In this document: positions 19,933 through 31,221 of the stretch, one piece after another
Position numbering within the stretch: the first letter of the stretch is position 1
Layout: each line of letters starts with the position of its first letter
DNA from: Nemertoderma westbladi
Lineage: Eukaryota > Xenacoelomorpha > Nemertodermatida > Nemertodermatidae
Length of the DNA: 52,410 bases
Direction of reading: 5' to 3'
Assembly (NCBI GenBank): GCA_032718475.1
Contig: JAUCBJ010005129.1
Location: forward strand, 1-52,410
Notes under the pieces: generated by a model
Databases searched by the model: none
The model's input: the letters and a program-made list of their open reading frames with translations, nothing else
Told to the model about the DNA's origin: nothing
Program-made: the position numbers and the translations under genes

Positions 19933-20168
19933 CGTGCGTCGACTCGTCCCTTCCTCGTGGTAGTCAGCCGCCCTCCGCTTGGGCTACCGGATTGTCCCTT
20001 GGTGAATCCGGCGTCGCAGGTCGATACCGTCGCGTCGCGGCCTCACAGATCGTTTAGTTGGTATCGTGCGGGGTCCGCGGCGGTGTCCTCTCTCCCTCTG
20101 ATAATCGGGGTCCTTTATCGCTCATCTTTATTCCTACAGTCACAGCTTAGTAGTTGGTAGTTTCACAC

Positions 20169-20789
20169 TGTGACGGGATCAAGGGATCCCGACCGGATTT
20201 CTAGACTACGCGTCACCGTGTTTACCTTAGGGATTGTGTTGATGTCTAGGCCGAGGCCGTTGTAGTGAAATTAATAAGAGTTGATGTTGTCTCTTGATAT
20301 TTAGATAACAGTATTAGTAATAACACAGTAAGGATTGCAGATAAGCATTGATAATATAAGATGGATACCGGTAGGTGTGTGTGTTGGTGACGGTGACGGT
20401 GTGAAACATCACCGGTCTGCACTAAAGCTGATAACTGGGTAACTGAACCGGTAACTAATATGCATTGATAATATATGTGATCACTCCTACACTGCTGTGG
20501 CCTTTCACCTAGTGGTTGCTCTCCCTGGCCCCTATTGGCTGATAATCTACTTCACGCCTCTCCCCTCTCTGGGAGTGCTTCCCCCCCTGTTGGCCCCTGC
20601 TGGTTGTTTCCCCTCCCGAGGTGATTTGACCTCTAACCTCCCTTTGTGTGGCTTTGGGGTTGTGTTGTCCCCAGTGTTGGTTGTGATACGAGATTGGTTA
20701 TTGCCAATCTCGTATCTCCAACATATTGCTGAAAAAGGTGCCACTTCCCATTTTATGAGGGTAATGCAGCGGAACTGAATCCGCTTACA
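20169..20789 (-). repeat. Family B 5' LTR, copy B1
   Basis: Complete LTR, TGTAAGCGG...CCGTCACA in element orientation (TG...CA ends), 621 bp, nearly identical to 6481-7091. It includes the same 13-bp stem hairpin (near 20686-20716). No obvious primer-binding site starting with TGG directly follows it. Confidence 0.85.
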
Positions 20790-20875
20790 ATATCTACTAC
20801 TTATGTTTTCTTGAAGTACGAATCCAACATCTTCTCACTTTGTGGACAACCTCATTGAGTAATACAATACAATTA

Positions 20876-22208
20876 TTAACCCTATTAGTACCGGGCTATA
20901 AAATGTTGTACAAATATTGGGGGCGTGGGGGGGGGGGGTGGTGGGGGGGTGGGGTCATACTCCTCTAAAATCTAAAAATTGTAACGAAAACGTCTGATTT
21001 TTTGTTTGTACGTAGATTTCAATACTCAGAATCCGAACGAAAGAATATTTCGAAAAAATGTACTGGGGTGGTTATTTTGCAGCACCAAAATTACAAGTCG
21101 TGAACAATTTTCATAAAATTTGAAAGTTACAATTTTTGGCTAATTGTTTTTCAATACAGGTTTTCTGGGGCGCGAAATCCATTTGAAAATATTTAAAAAT
21201 GATCTGATTACTAAAAATTGCTGTTTTATTCCTCTACGTAGGCAAAAAAAATGAAAAATACAAGTAATCAACACATTTCAGTTTGAACACAAAATTTTAA
21301 ATTCACTTATATGATGCCATAAATTCAGATATTCAGGTTTTCTGGTGCGCTGATTCTAATGGAATACATTTCAAATTTGCCAGATCAATGCTACTCGTAT
21401 TTTTCGGCGGATTATGGCAAATTATGGTGCTAGCACCAAATTTCCTACCCATCACCAAAAAGTACAAGTTTGAAATCTCCAGTGCTGTTTTTATTAATTC
21501 CATCGGATTCAGGACCCTCATAAACCCGTATCACGAAAGAAACAATATTACAGAGAAGAGCACCAAATTTTGCACCCACTTCCGAAAAATACAAGTTTGA
21601 GATATCTAGTTAGATAATTATTTATTCTATTGAATTCAGAACCGCCATAAACTTCTAAAACGCAAGAAATAAGTTGCCACAAGCTATTGAACTATTGAAT
21701 AGATTTTCAAAATTTCGTGCTGGTACCAAATTTTGCACACACTCACCGAAAAATACGCCTGGTGCAACTTGTATATATTCCATTGAAACCAGAACCACAA
21801 AAAAACCCCTATAGCGTAAAAAAAAACAGGTTCAAACAATTAATTTACTAAATTGACATATTTCAAAATTTGGTTCTGGTACCAAAATTTGGCACCCGCC
21901 GAAAAAAAAAACAAGTTTGAAATTTCTAAATTAATTTAGATGAAATCCATCTAATTGCAAACACCAAAAAACGGTGTAAATCAAAAGTAGAGATGTTTCA
22001 AATAATATTTCATGAAATGTAATTTTCAAAAACGTCTCAAAAAAGTGCCAAATGTAGGGTTAAAAGATGGTGTTATAATTCGAAAACTTCCAAATATTTT
22101 TGAAAACCGTTTTCACTAATACGAAGACAATAGATTTTTAGGAAAACTCGTAAAATGTCAGATTCGCTACTGCGTTTGTTTCAGAGTTATAACAAAGAAA
22201 CCACGGGG
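20876..22208 (-). mobile_element. TTAA-flanked non-autonomous element (family M), truncated copy M1
   Basis: Begins CCCTATTAGTACC right after TTAA (20876-20879). It matches the complete copy at 49077-50658 in inverted orientation: the G-run, then the CGTCTGATTTTTTGTTTGTACGTA segment, then internal units with the box GGTGCTAGCACC. The match ends around 22208 within AACCACGGGG, so the far terminal repeat is missing. There is no coding sequence. Confidence 0.75.
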
Positions 22209-22363
22209 TGGTGGTGATTTTTCATATCATATATGCAATCCTTTTTATTCTCGTGCCCCATGTGGCACTTTCAAATTTACCAGAAATTTTCTCTAATGTT
22301 ATATATGAATAACCAAACATAATTTATTGCGATAAAGTTATTCATTCACCATTGTTATTACAG

Positions 22364-22876
22364 GGAGTGCACAACTGTTCAGAAATACAAAAAAATAAAA
22401 AAATAAGTAATGAATTACGGTGTACGGGGTTTCCAGATACGTGGGTGATTATATTTGAAAGAAGGAAATATAGTTCCATCAAGTTCAATCGCCCCATGGG
22501 AGATTATATTGATGGATTTGACGTAAGCGGAAAAGAATACTGGTTGGGGTTAGAAGCGACCCACAAACTTACTAAAGATGGAGTACAATTAAATGTCTAT
22601 AGTGAAGATAAAGAAGAATGCGATGAATATTTATCGTTCAAAGTCGGATCTAAATCTACCCATTATAGACTAGAGATTTCAGGACAGATTTTGCCAGGTG
22701 AATTAGGAGATATTAATAATCAACCTTTTACTACGTTCGACTTCGATAATGATGCAAATGATAGTATAAACTGTGCCAAATACCGCGGTAGTGGTGGCTG
22801 GTACAATAAATGTCACAAACAAATATCACCCACATACCATTATGCAACAAAAATGAAGATACAGCTAAACAAACAT
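22364..22876 (+). CDS. Host gene exon: fibrinogen C-terminal domain
   Basis: A 513-nt open exon (171 codons, phase 0 at both ends) between acceptor TTATTACAG (ending 22363) and donor GTAAGT (22877). It reads as a fibrinogen-related domain: N-terminal NCSEI, RCTGFPDTW, a Y..GFDVSGKEYWLGLE block, FTTFDFDNDAND and CAKYRGSGGWYNKC with the paired cysteines of the calcium/ligand subdomain. At 171 residues it is shorter than the usual 210-220: the part after the GGWY motif is contracted to about 20 residues before MKI. Such domains bind carbohydrates or acetylated ligands in lectin-like secreted proteins. No start codon is assigned; upstream exons lie before the family B insertion or outside the window. 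Confidence 0.85.
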
Positions 22877-23102
22877 GTAAGTGATTTATTTCCACTCAAC
22901 TCTCACGTTAACAGCAATATTAAATATTTCATATGTATACATTATATAAACGTTGAAATATAAATATTCATACATTATGTTGGGTACTGATACCTTCCAC
23001 CCGAAACCAATTTAAAGATGTACCTGTTCACTAAATACAATGGTGTGATACCTTTTTATATATTATTAGATAATATATAATAGATCTTAAATTGTTTTTC
23101 AG

Positions 23103-23130
23103 GACGCTGGGAAACAAAAACGCATCCCAC
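23103..23130 (+). CDS. Host gene mini-exon (28 nt), linker
   Basis: Flanked by acceptor TTGTTTTTCAG (ending 23102) and donor GTAAGT (23131). Read in phase with the fibrinogen exon it encodes DAGKQKRIP plus one base. Its end phase exactly matches the next candidate exon at 44445, where the split codon becomes Arg. Short and basic, probably a linker. Support is splice-site quality and phase only. Confidence 0.5.
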
Positions 23131-24056
23131 GTAAGTTCATCTCTAAGCAAGTATTACATATCTATTAGCAATTACACCTAAAATTTACAACTTACTGAAA
23201 CAGTAAGTAAGGTAGGCTGTACACCGACAACCATTATTAAAGCTAATTAATTTTAATTGTAAATTGAGGGAAAGGAACAGGTTACAGTGGAAGGTTATTC
23301 TAATAACAATTAATTAACAATAAACGAGAGTGACGAACTCAGGTCACATTTTCATTTTTACAGTTGTCGGCAGTGGTTGTCGGCTGTCGGTTGTCGGCGT
23401 AGCGTTTAACTAGATTTGTGCAATTATAATATTTTTGAAATTTACCATTTTACGATCTTTTTAATTTTTATTTACCACATGTTCCTCTATAAGTATGTAA
23501 TGGCCACCATATTGTATACAGCCATTTTTAACTGGAATTGTGCAACTATAATATTCTAGAACAACAATATTTATCCCTACCATTTTTACCAATAATAGCC
23601 ACCGCGGCTTAATTAATAATTAATCCGGGATGAATGAATGAATGATGATAACATTTGATCGATGTATCATTAGCTCCAATTGATGTTCCTGTGTCGAAGA
23701 CTATAGCTTGGAAAGACAGACAGACAGATAGACAAACTCACCGACAAAATTCAACAGTTGGTACTTCCACCGGAGAAAAGGTGGTAATATATTTATAACA
23801 ACATCAATACAACGAGGGGCAAGATTTTAAGTTCTAATGAGAATACAGTTTGATTTAATAATAATTTTATAAATATGCAGGTGATAGATAGTCTCATTAC
23901 GAACAGAAACTATCGGTGCAATGGTACCAGTAGGAATCGTAGGAACCAGTAGGAATTTTATAGGCACCGGCAGGGGATGATAATGTTATTCCGAATTCAG
24001 AAATATGGAATGCAAGTTCTTTTAATATGCCGGTGATGTGTTGATTTTGTGTTGAA
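23131..24056. other. Intron sequence, no gene seen
   Basis: AT-rich sequence with simple repeats (GAATGAATGAATGA near 23633, GACAGACAGACAGATAGAC near 23715). A degenerate start of the LINE fragment probably extends into its last 130 bases in other frames. Confidence 0.5.
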
Positions 24057-25094
24057 ATGTTGATTTTAATAATCAGATCAGTATACGATGGTTCGACAAC
24101 ATTTGTATCTACTGTTGACTGTGACACAGAACCATTTGAAGTGTTATGGGGCGTCCTCCAGGGAGACACACTTGCACCATTCTTGTTCATTATTGTGGTT
24201 GACTATGTTCTACGCATGTCCTTAGATCATCATAATGATGATGGGGTGATGATAACTCCAACTACTGGCTCCAGAAGTCGAGGAAATCCTGCCAAGTACC
24301 TAACTGATCTAGACTTTGCTGATGACTTAGGAGTACTCTCAGAATCATTAGAGGGAGCCCAACGGCTCCTCAGCTCATTAGAACATGCTGCTTCTAGTGT
24401 TGGTCTTTTTATTAACTCCAGAAAGACCAAAATTCTGACAGTTAACTTTGAAAGTCCTCAGCAAGTCTCTGATCGGATGAGCATAAGCTCAAAGGATGGT
24501 ATGCTTGAGCATGTGGACGACTTCTGTTACCTGGGATCATGGATCCGGAAGTCAGGTGAGGACCTTCGAATACGTAAGGGAAAGGCATGGGCAGCCTTGA
24601 ATAGGCTTTCCAGGATTTGGAAGTCACCGAGAATTAATCGGAAACTTAAGGTCCGATTATTTAGAGCAGCAGTAGTTCCAGTACTCCTCTATGGGAGTCC
24701 ATGCTGGGCTCTAACTGCTGAGGACACCAAATCTCTGGATGGCACATTCACAAGAATGCTACGCCGGGTTCATTGTGTCAAGTACAATGCACACATCTCC
24801 AACCAGACACTATATAACATTGGAGGTGTCTCATTGGTTCCCCCAAGCTTGACACTAGAACAAAATCGCCTCCGCTTTGCAGGACATTGCTTTCGCCGTG
24901 AGGACCAGCCAGTGCATAATCTTGTACTTTGGCAGCCTCATGGAGTGAATAAGCATGGTGGACAGCCCATGACTTTCTTGAGACGCATCTTAAAGGACAC
25001 TGGCCTAAAAGATGCGGATGATCTAGCAAATGTCATGGGTGATAGGGAGTTGTGGCGGTGCAATTTTGTTGATAAGCCGGCACAGCATTCTTAA
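24057..25094 (+). mobile_element. LINE (non-LTR) reverse transcriptase, 5'-truncated fragment
   Basis: A 345-codon open frame covering the second half of a non-LTR RT: VLQGDTLAPFLFIIVVDYVLR (palm), DLDFADDLGVL (catalytic FADD), INSRKTKIL, FCYLGSWI and the thumb/C-terminal region with LRFAGHCFRRED, widespread in RTE/CR1-like animal LINEs. The frame ends at 25094. The N-terminal half of RT and any endonuclease are missing, as is usual for 5'-truncated insertions; upstream traces near 23940-24056 are in other frames. The exact clade is not determined. Confidence 0.8.
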
Positions 25095-25941
25095 AAATGC
25101 AGCTGCAATGCAGCATGCCGATCCTAGTAGTCTTTTAATATTACTCTACACACAATTAGTGAGAGTTTGCTACAACTTTGTAAACGTGGTCCTTCCCCTT
25201 TGTTACTTCTCCTGCTGCAGTAGATTGGTATGATTAGCAGCGAGCTTGGATGCACTTCAAACATTCTGTTTGAAGGACGGCATTTTTCCATCGGCAAGTG
25301 AGTATACACAACTATCTGTTGTGTTTAATTGGTTATCACTAACTTACACCCTGAGAACTAACGTCCTACCACGTCCACATCTACCTACCGGCGATTGACG
25401 TATTCCAGAAAGCTGTGGAAAAGGATTTATTTGCAAACACATCCTTGAAACGAGTGGCAAATTATTAGACTACAGCTGATTAAGGTGGCATATAAACATA
25501 TAGCCAAAAACTAAAAGAACTTCTAGCACCTTCAAATTCATGTAAAAATCAACGGCCTACAGGGCATTCTTCAAGTGCCTTTTAGGTGCTTTAAATGTAG
25601 TTTAAATGATTGTGATTATTGAAGTAAAGTATATCATAACTAGGCAAGTTTTTATGTATGTTGCAACTGGTCGAAATTATGTTATTAAACATAGAATGGA
25701 TTGTAAATCTCAAAACGTAATAGTATTTGACTTAGAGGTCATCCTAAAATTTACAAGGGGCGGGTTATTCTGTTAAATTTTAAGGCACATGTACTAACGG
25801 AAGTCATTTTAGTTCGAACTTAGTTGACTTGGATAAACATGAAAATTTTTGAATTGGTACACTTCATATTATTATTCTCATGATATTGTTCTAAACAGTT
25901 GTACTCAATTATAAAATAATTAAGGAAAAATTTAACTATTT
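25095..25941. other. Intron sequence, no gene seen
   Basis: Probably includes the LINE 3' tail just after 25094. The rest is AT-rich without recognised features. Confidence 0.4.
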
Positions 25942-26522
25942 ACATACTTGTGTGTAAAGTAGCACTTTACAGTGTGATGATCCGAGTGCTTTATTACACG
26001 AACGAACGTTAGTGAGTGAGTGAAAATAAAGCCACGAGGATCAGAACACTGTAAAGTACTTTTCAACAAGTATGTATGTTGTTTTATTCCAAAATTGTAA
26101 CATTATGAAATGATCGTATATATTATAAGTGATAGAAACTGCACAAATTAAATTAGTTTCTGTATAAAATGAATGAAAAATGACATAAATTATGTTATAA
26201 ATAAGTTAGCTTATATTTATGGTGGCGTTTGGAGCCATGTTAATAGTTTATAGCTACTGGTTATTAATAGCTATACCACGCCTACCGGTAGGTAACTATC
26301 TGACTGACAGGCAAATACCAGCTATTGTTTACGTGGTAACCAATGTCGGCGTGTTGTTATGTCCGCTAAAGGGACATTACTTAACTGAATAAAACCAATA
26401 CAATACCAAATGTACAAGCCAATACAATGCTGTAATGTCCTCAAAAGTTGACAAGTGGTAAATAACAACTCGCTATAAATACTAACGGCGTTGAGTAATG
26501 TTACAATTTTGGAATAATAACA
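25942..26522. repeat. Nested inverted repeats, probable MITE
   Basis: 25942-26079 is a foldback: ACATACTTGTG...CACTTTACAGTGTGATGATCC pairs with the inverted GGATCAGAACACTGTAAAG...CAAGTATGTATGT, with arms of about 55 bp. A second inverted pair begins at its edge: TTATTCCAAAATTGTAACATT (26084-26104) and AATGTTACAATTTTGGAATAA (26497-26517), enclosing 26105-26496. There is no coding sequence. It is probably one or two small non-autonomous DNA elements. Confidence 0.55.
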
Positions 26523-26957
26523 TTTAACGTAATATTTAGTTACATTTTTGCATATGTGCTTCGCCGGTATTTGGTACGTCAGCTAAACTTTTCCGTTAAT
26601 CTTTCCAGTAAAACAAACATACAAAAAAATAGCATTGCATTTCGCAATGTTATTGTACATGTATAACGTGTATCAAATATAATTTCTTTACGGCCGATTT
26701 ACACGTGGCAACTTTTAGAGCAAATTTGTCAGGCAAAAAACTCAGGTTGCCGATCTAATTGCTTCGTATAAACAAGTAAGTTGCTGTAAAAAAAAGTTGC
26801 CATAAAAATTTTACGGAAACTTGACGGAATTTGTGAGGGTGGGTTAAAGCGGGATTATCAAATTAAATTATATTTGATAATAATATATATTTTAGTGAAG
26901 ATTTCAATGGTTGTTTATCCCCATTTGAATTTTATTCTACTATGCTATGTCTTCACT
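26523..26957. other. Intron sequence, no gene seen
   Basis: AT-rich sequence up to the family A insertion; a few short GTTGCC/GCAACT motifs near 26710-26805. Confidence 0.4.
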
Positions 26958-26962
26958 CAGAT

Positions 26963-28162
26963 TGTTCGCGCTTTCAGACCTTTGGCAGTTTAACCCGCCA
27001 GATTAAGATGTCTTCTAGATATTAAATCGCCTTTTAGCCTATGACAAGTATTTGATTCACTACACTAGTCGAAACCAATCTGTGCGCGACCATTCACCCG
27101 CTGGATATTCCCGGGAGATTGGGTTCGACGGTTTAATTTTATTGCTATGTAAGCCTAATGTATTATTCGACTGACAGTATTATATAATCTCTGACAATAT
27201 TATTCACCTTCGGGAATATTAACAGTTCCTTTAGGACGTGGCGCTTTATTTATATAAACAGATCACTCACAACGATATGGCTTAATTATAATTCACATAT
27301 ATGGCGCATTCTTTAGGAAATGCTTCTTTAACAGACTCACTCATATACAATGCTGCACAATACTGCACACTAATCTGCCAATCTTCACTGATTTTAGTCA
27401 CATATAAAAGGAACACAGACTGACTCATGTAGGGTCTATCAAATAACATTAGATTCACTTCAAACCACTTTAACATAAGTCACAATCGTTATTGGTAACC
27501 TTTCTCTCTTACCTTCGGTATATCAAGAATATTGGGTGTCGGGGTTATTTCTCGTTATTCCAATATAATAATTCATCAACAAATATAATGAATAACCGAC
27601 AACAAATAGCAGTATACAGTATTGATTGAGCAGGTAATTTTTAGCAGTTTCAGCAGTTATTAAAAGCCGTGTGTCAGCAGTGATTACGAAATTGCAGTGA
27701 TTCCATGAGTTAAAGGATATATGTCCTTATAATTAAACCTACTAGTGTTGAGCTAAAAAGCAGAAAGCACAAAACACTACAAAGCCGTTCTTTCGTGGCT
27801 TTGAAAAACTCGTGACTACTGCTCTATACGAGGATACCAACTACCCTTATTCCACGAAGCTCCCGTTCAACACAGAGAAAGAGCAGTGAGATAGGAAAAT
27901 TTCAGTTCAGTAGCTCTGTGATAGGTCAAAATCAAGGCTAACTCAAATTCTATTGGGAGATACAAAAACAAGGCTATGACGCAACCTTTCTAGGCTGGTT
28001 GGCCGATTAAACAGAGCCCAGATACCTGCGTACAGCAAATCAGCCAATAAGCTGGTAGCTTGCACTATTTTAACTATAGATCCCCTTTAGAGTATTCTAG
28101 CGACCGGGGGGGGAACTGGCCAACAAGGCAAACGAATCAGTTATCCCACAAAAGCTTTTACA
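26963..28162 (-). repeat. Family A 3' LTR, copy A2
   Basis: TGTAAAAGC...GCGAACA in element orientation (TG...CA ends), preceded by the purine tract TGGGAGCGG. It contains an AATAAA near its end (element orientation, about 27252-27247), a candidate polyadenylation signal. The small ORF within it is present in both LTRs and is not regarded as a gene. Confidence 0.9.
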
Positions 28163-28560
28163 CCGCTCCCAGAAAATGGGATTTAAGTCTATCAAATATA
28201 CAAAATCACAGTTTCTAAAATATAAAAATACTCTAAACAGTTAGTCTTTCTTGCGCGGACGGCGTTTACGCAGTTTTTTAAAGCTAGCAAGAGTCATTTT
28301 CTCTTTGGGGGAAGCCACTTTACTAGGAGGGCCATAACTCCTGGGTGAAGGGTGCAATATGATTGCATTAGAAGGTTTGGGTTTACGGTCAGTGTCTCGT
28401 CCATTTCGATATGCTTCTCCTCGAGCTGATTTTCCTCCGCTTGTCATGGGATACGTTCGTCCAAAACTCTCGCAGAGAATAGGGTTTTCTAAGCTTGATA
28501 TCTTCTTTGAGATTCGAGGTTTCCCAATCGAACTGAGATAAGGCCAATTTGTTTATCGAT
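28163..28560 (-). pseudogene. Family A ORF2 remnant, large internal deletion
   Basis: The C-terminal basic tail (stop near 28241) matches copy A1 back to about 5430, then jumps directly into sequence matching A1 near 2700 and before. About 2.7 kb, holding the whole exonuclease-like and zinc-knuckle region, is deleted, with the junction near 28400. The remaining reading frames are interrupted. Confidence 0.8.
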
Positions 28561-29571
28561 TGGACTTACTGTTATAACTTACGTTTATCTGAACAAACGC
28601 AGGTTTCCTTTTTGATCTTTATAGAATAGCGTTTAACTCGTTTCGTACAACGCTCTCCTTCACTTTGATGAAGGGTTGTATCGCGTTAAACGGGACGACC
28701 ATACGGTTGGATAGTGATATTAGGTGTCTGCGTCATAATCCGGCTAGGTAAGATGGGCGGCTAGCTAGAAATCACTGTCGGAGTGTTACCGATTAATTGT
28801 TAGGGTAGCACTAGATCTTGAACAGTGAATACTGTCCGCGAGGATCCGCGACACCACCAGGATCGCAGGTCTGAGGTCCAACTAAGGAATGAGGAGGTTT
28901 GACCGAGTATTCCGGGACTCTGATCGTAGGTTTACTCTAGGATCGTTAGAGCCGAGTGAGCATAGGTGATACGTCAAACAAGTTTCGCTCGAAACTCCAG
29001 TAAATATAACGAACACAACTGTGTTTAACACAACGTTTCCGTGGATGTTTATGTCTTTCCGTTTATTGGCTGGGTCTAGGGCATTTACCGTAATAATACC
29101 AAAGACGCACGTCTGGTAGGGGAAACGCGGATGATATTTATTTGTTGTTACAATGCTTCTATCAAGAATTCCAAATATATGTTGGAGTTACCGCGTTTAT
29201 TTGTTTCTTTAATGTCTTTTCTTTCGAGCCGATTTCGAATAGAATTTTCGCATTCGAATTTCAGTTTATGGTTCCGACTCCGCTGGGCAGGATATATAGT
29301 TGACATAGTCCGTATTGTGTAAATCGATAGGATGATCAGTAGTTAAGAAGCCCATATACGTACCATTAAGCTGCGTATATCGAGCAGCGAATTTTCTATA
29401 GTCCAACTCGCGCGAGCTGCACTTGGGACATTGTCGGTTCGATATAACGACCATCGTCCTCCGCAGCAGTTGGACTAACGTCGCCGCGTATTAAGCTATC
29501 AACAAACGCTTGTAAAAGTAGAGTATATCGCTCCCCGATACCAAGACCATCTTCTATCAACTCCGTCATAT
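28561..29571 (-). pseudogene. Family A ORF1 remnant
   Basis: Starts at ATG 29569-29571 with MTELIEDGLGIGERY, close to ORF1 of copy A1, but is frameshifted by about codon 57 (near the SRELDYRKF-coding stretch) and carries further disruptions. Homology to A1 continues to about 28560. Confidence 0.8.
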
Positions 29572-30940
29572 CTGCTATATATGAGTTTATCCATATTATA
29601 AGGAGTTTATATTTAGGCTAGCGAGCGTCGCTGCCTACTCCAATTAACCCCCGGACAGTACGAGATCCTCAGCGCCGATGTGTCGTCGCCTCTGTACTTT
29701 CGCCAACGACGTAGCCGCACAACGACAACGACAACCGGCACAAGTCACTCGACTGTCCGTCCCAAAGGCTTAGATGTACTTCAGGTTTTCCTTGGAGAGT
29801 TAGGTTACTTTTACGATTGCGACTAGCTACTGTAAACACACCTTAGCAGTAACATTCACCTATAAACTCACAAATACCACACACACAACTTGTCACAAAT
29901 TACACACATTCGGGCCATTTGTCCGTTAGTCAATGCCTTCCAGAATGTCACTGTATTATTATGTATCCTTGGATACTAGTAGTGCGCTATTTATTCCCTA
30001 TGCTATTCAATGGGACAAGCTTTCTATTGTTCTTTTAACTCAATTCTAATTCTAGCGTGGTTGTTGCTATGGTGACATTATGCAAAGCTAGCGGTAGAAT
30101 TAGGGTAATTCCAATGCATACAGATCTGGGATGTTATTTAATAGTATTCTTTAATAGTCAATGTTCTGTTTTATACATGACTTTATGAATTTTATCGGCT
30201 ATTGACTATGTTTGGGAGACTTTCACACACTCATACGCATGATAAGATAAATCTCCGCTCCCTTGATCTATTAATTAATGGAATTTTGGGAATGTTATAA
30301 ATCGCGTAAAATGGCAATTTATTAAATTCATTAAAAGACATGAATTTAAATTTATTCCCTGAAATTTTATTATTTGATAATTAAATGGGCATATTTTGAT
30401 TCTAGAACATGTCTAGGGACACAAGATCCTTAATTCTAAGAAAATTGTCTCTTTAAGAATATCGGTAAATGCTACGATATCTTAATTGACTAGAATTGTT
30501 GAAGGATCTGAATTTTACAGATTTTGACTTATTTGATTTGTAAATATTAACTAATTAATATTTGAGATGGGCACCGATTTATTCCAGAACTTGTCTGGGG
30601 ACGTTAACCACTGATTCTATAATTTGTCTTTCAAGTATATCGGTGGGTGCCACGATATCTTAATCGACTAGAATTACAGATGGTCAAAGGGTTTAACAGA
30701 TTTATTTTGCGTTATACGCTACTGTTAAAGGGACATCACGCTACTATATGTATTATTTAATATACGGTATGAGAGCAATATCGCACGAAGCAATGTCAGT
30801 GTGAAGAGGCAAGTCGTTTCCAAGGTCTACCCAGAGCTTGGTTTAGCCGAGACACGAGGATCTGAACTTTGCATTCCTAATACTCTGCCTACCAATAATA
30901 CTTAAATATAGTAGTGGCTTTATTGTACTTTAATAAGTAC
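29572..30940 (-). promoter_or_regulatory. Family A spacer, copy A2
   Basis: Inverted counterpart of 1-1338. The TATA-like CTAAATATAAACT (about 29612-29624, minus strand) and the inverted repeat (29653-29664 with 29748-29758) are retained; the stem bases differ from those of copy A1 but still pair. Confidence 0.6.
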
Positions 30941-31221
30941 GGACATTTCATCTTACTGTAGTTATGTATTTATAATATAATACGGACAGTAAGGAAAGAG
31001 AAAAAATAATTATTTCTTCGCCGTCTCACTAAATATAATATAAGTAATTACGTACGTAATAAACACGAATATATTGCACTATTCTACAAAATAATCGCTA
31101 AATAATATTCTACTAAATTAAATAAAACGATTATAATAAAATTACATAGTAATACATACATAAATATAAAAATAATAATATAATATAAAATAATCGAGTC
31201 ACACGCCCACTCCGAACGATA
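30941..31221 (-). other. AT-rich stretch after pol stop, family A
   Basis: Very AT-rich, no ORF. It lies between the pol stop codon and the start of the part shared with copy A1 (which begins at the window edge). Confidence 0.5.

Larger units (their letters stand above)
6481..20789 (-). mobile_element. BEL/Pao family B retrotransposon, copy B1
   Basis: Two direct repeats of about 610-620 bp (6481-7091 and 20169-20789) flank an internal region read on the minus strand in the order gag, zinc knuckle, protease, reverse transcriptase, RNase H, integrase, spacer, accessory ORF, polypurine tract. The LTRs run TGTAAGC...CGTCACA in element orientation. The copy is defective: gag has frameshifts and an in-frame TGA, gag-pol and RT-RNase H joins are frameshifted, the integrase has lost its N-terminal part, and the accessory ORF carries stops and frameshifts. 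No target-site duplication could be found because the left LTR lacks about its last dozen bases. Confidence 0.85.

Noticed and set aside
27282-27476. 64-aa minus-strand ORF, found identically at 41939-42133
   Set aside because: Lies inside both family A LTRs and is duplicated only because the LTR is; too short and unlike any known protein.
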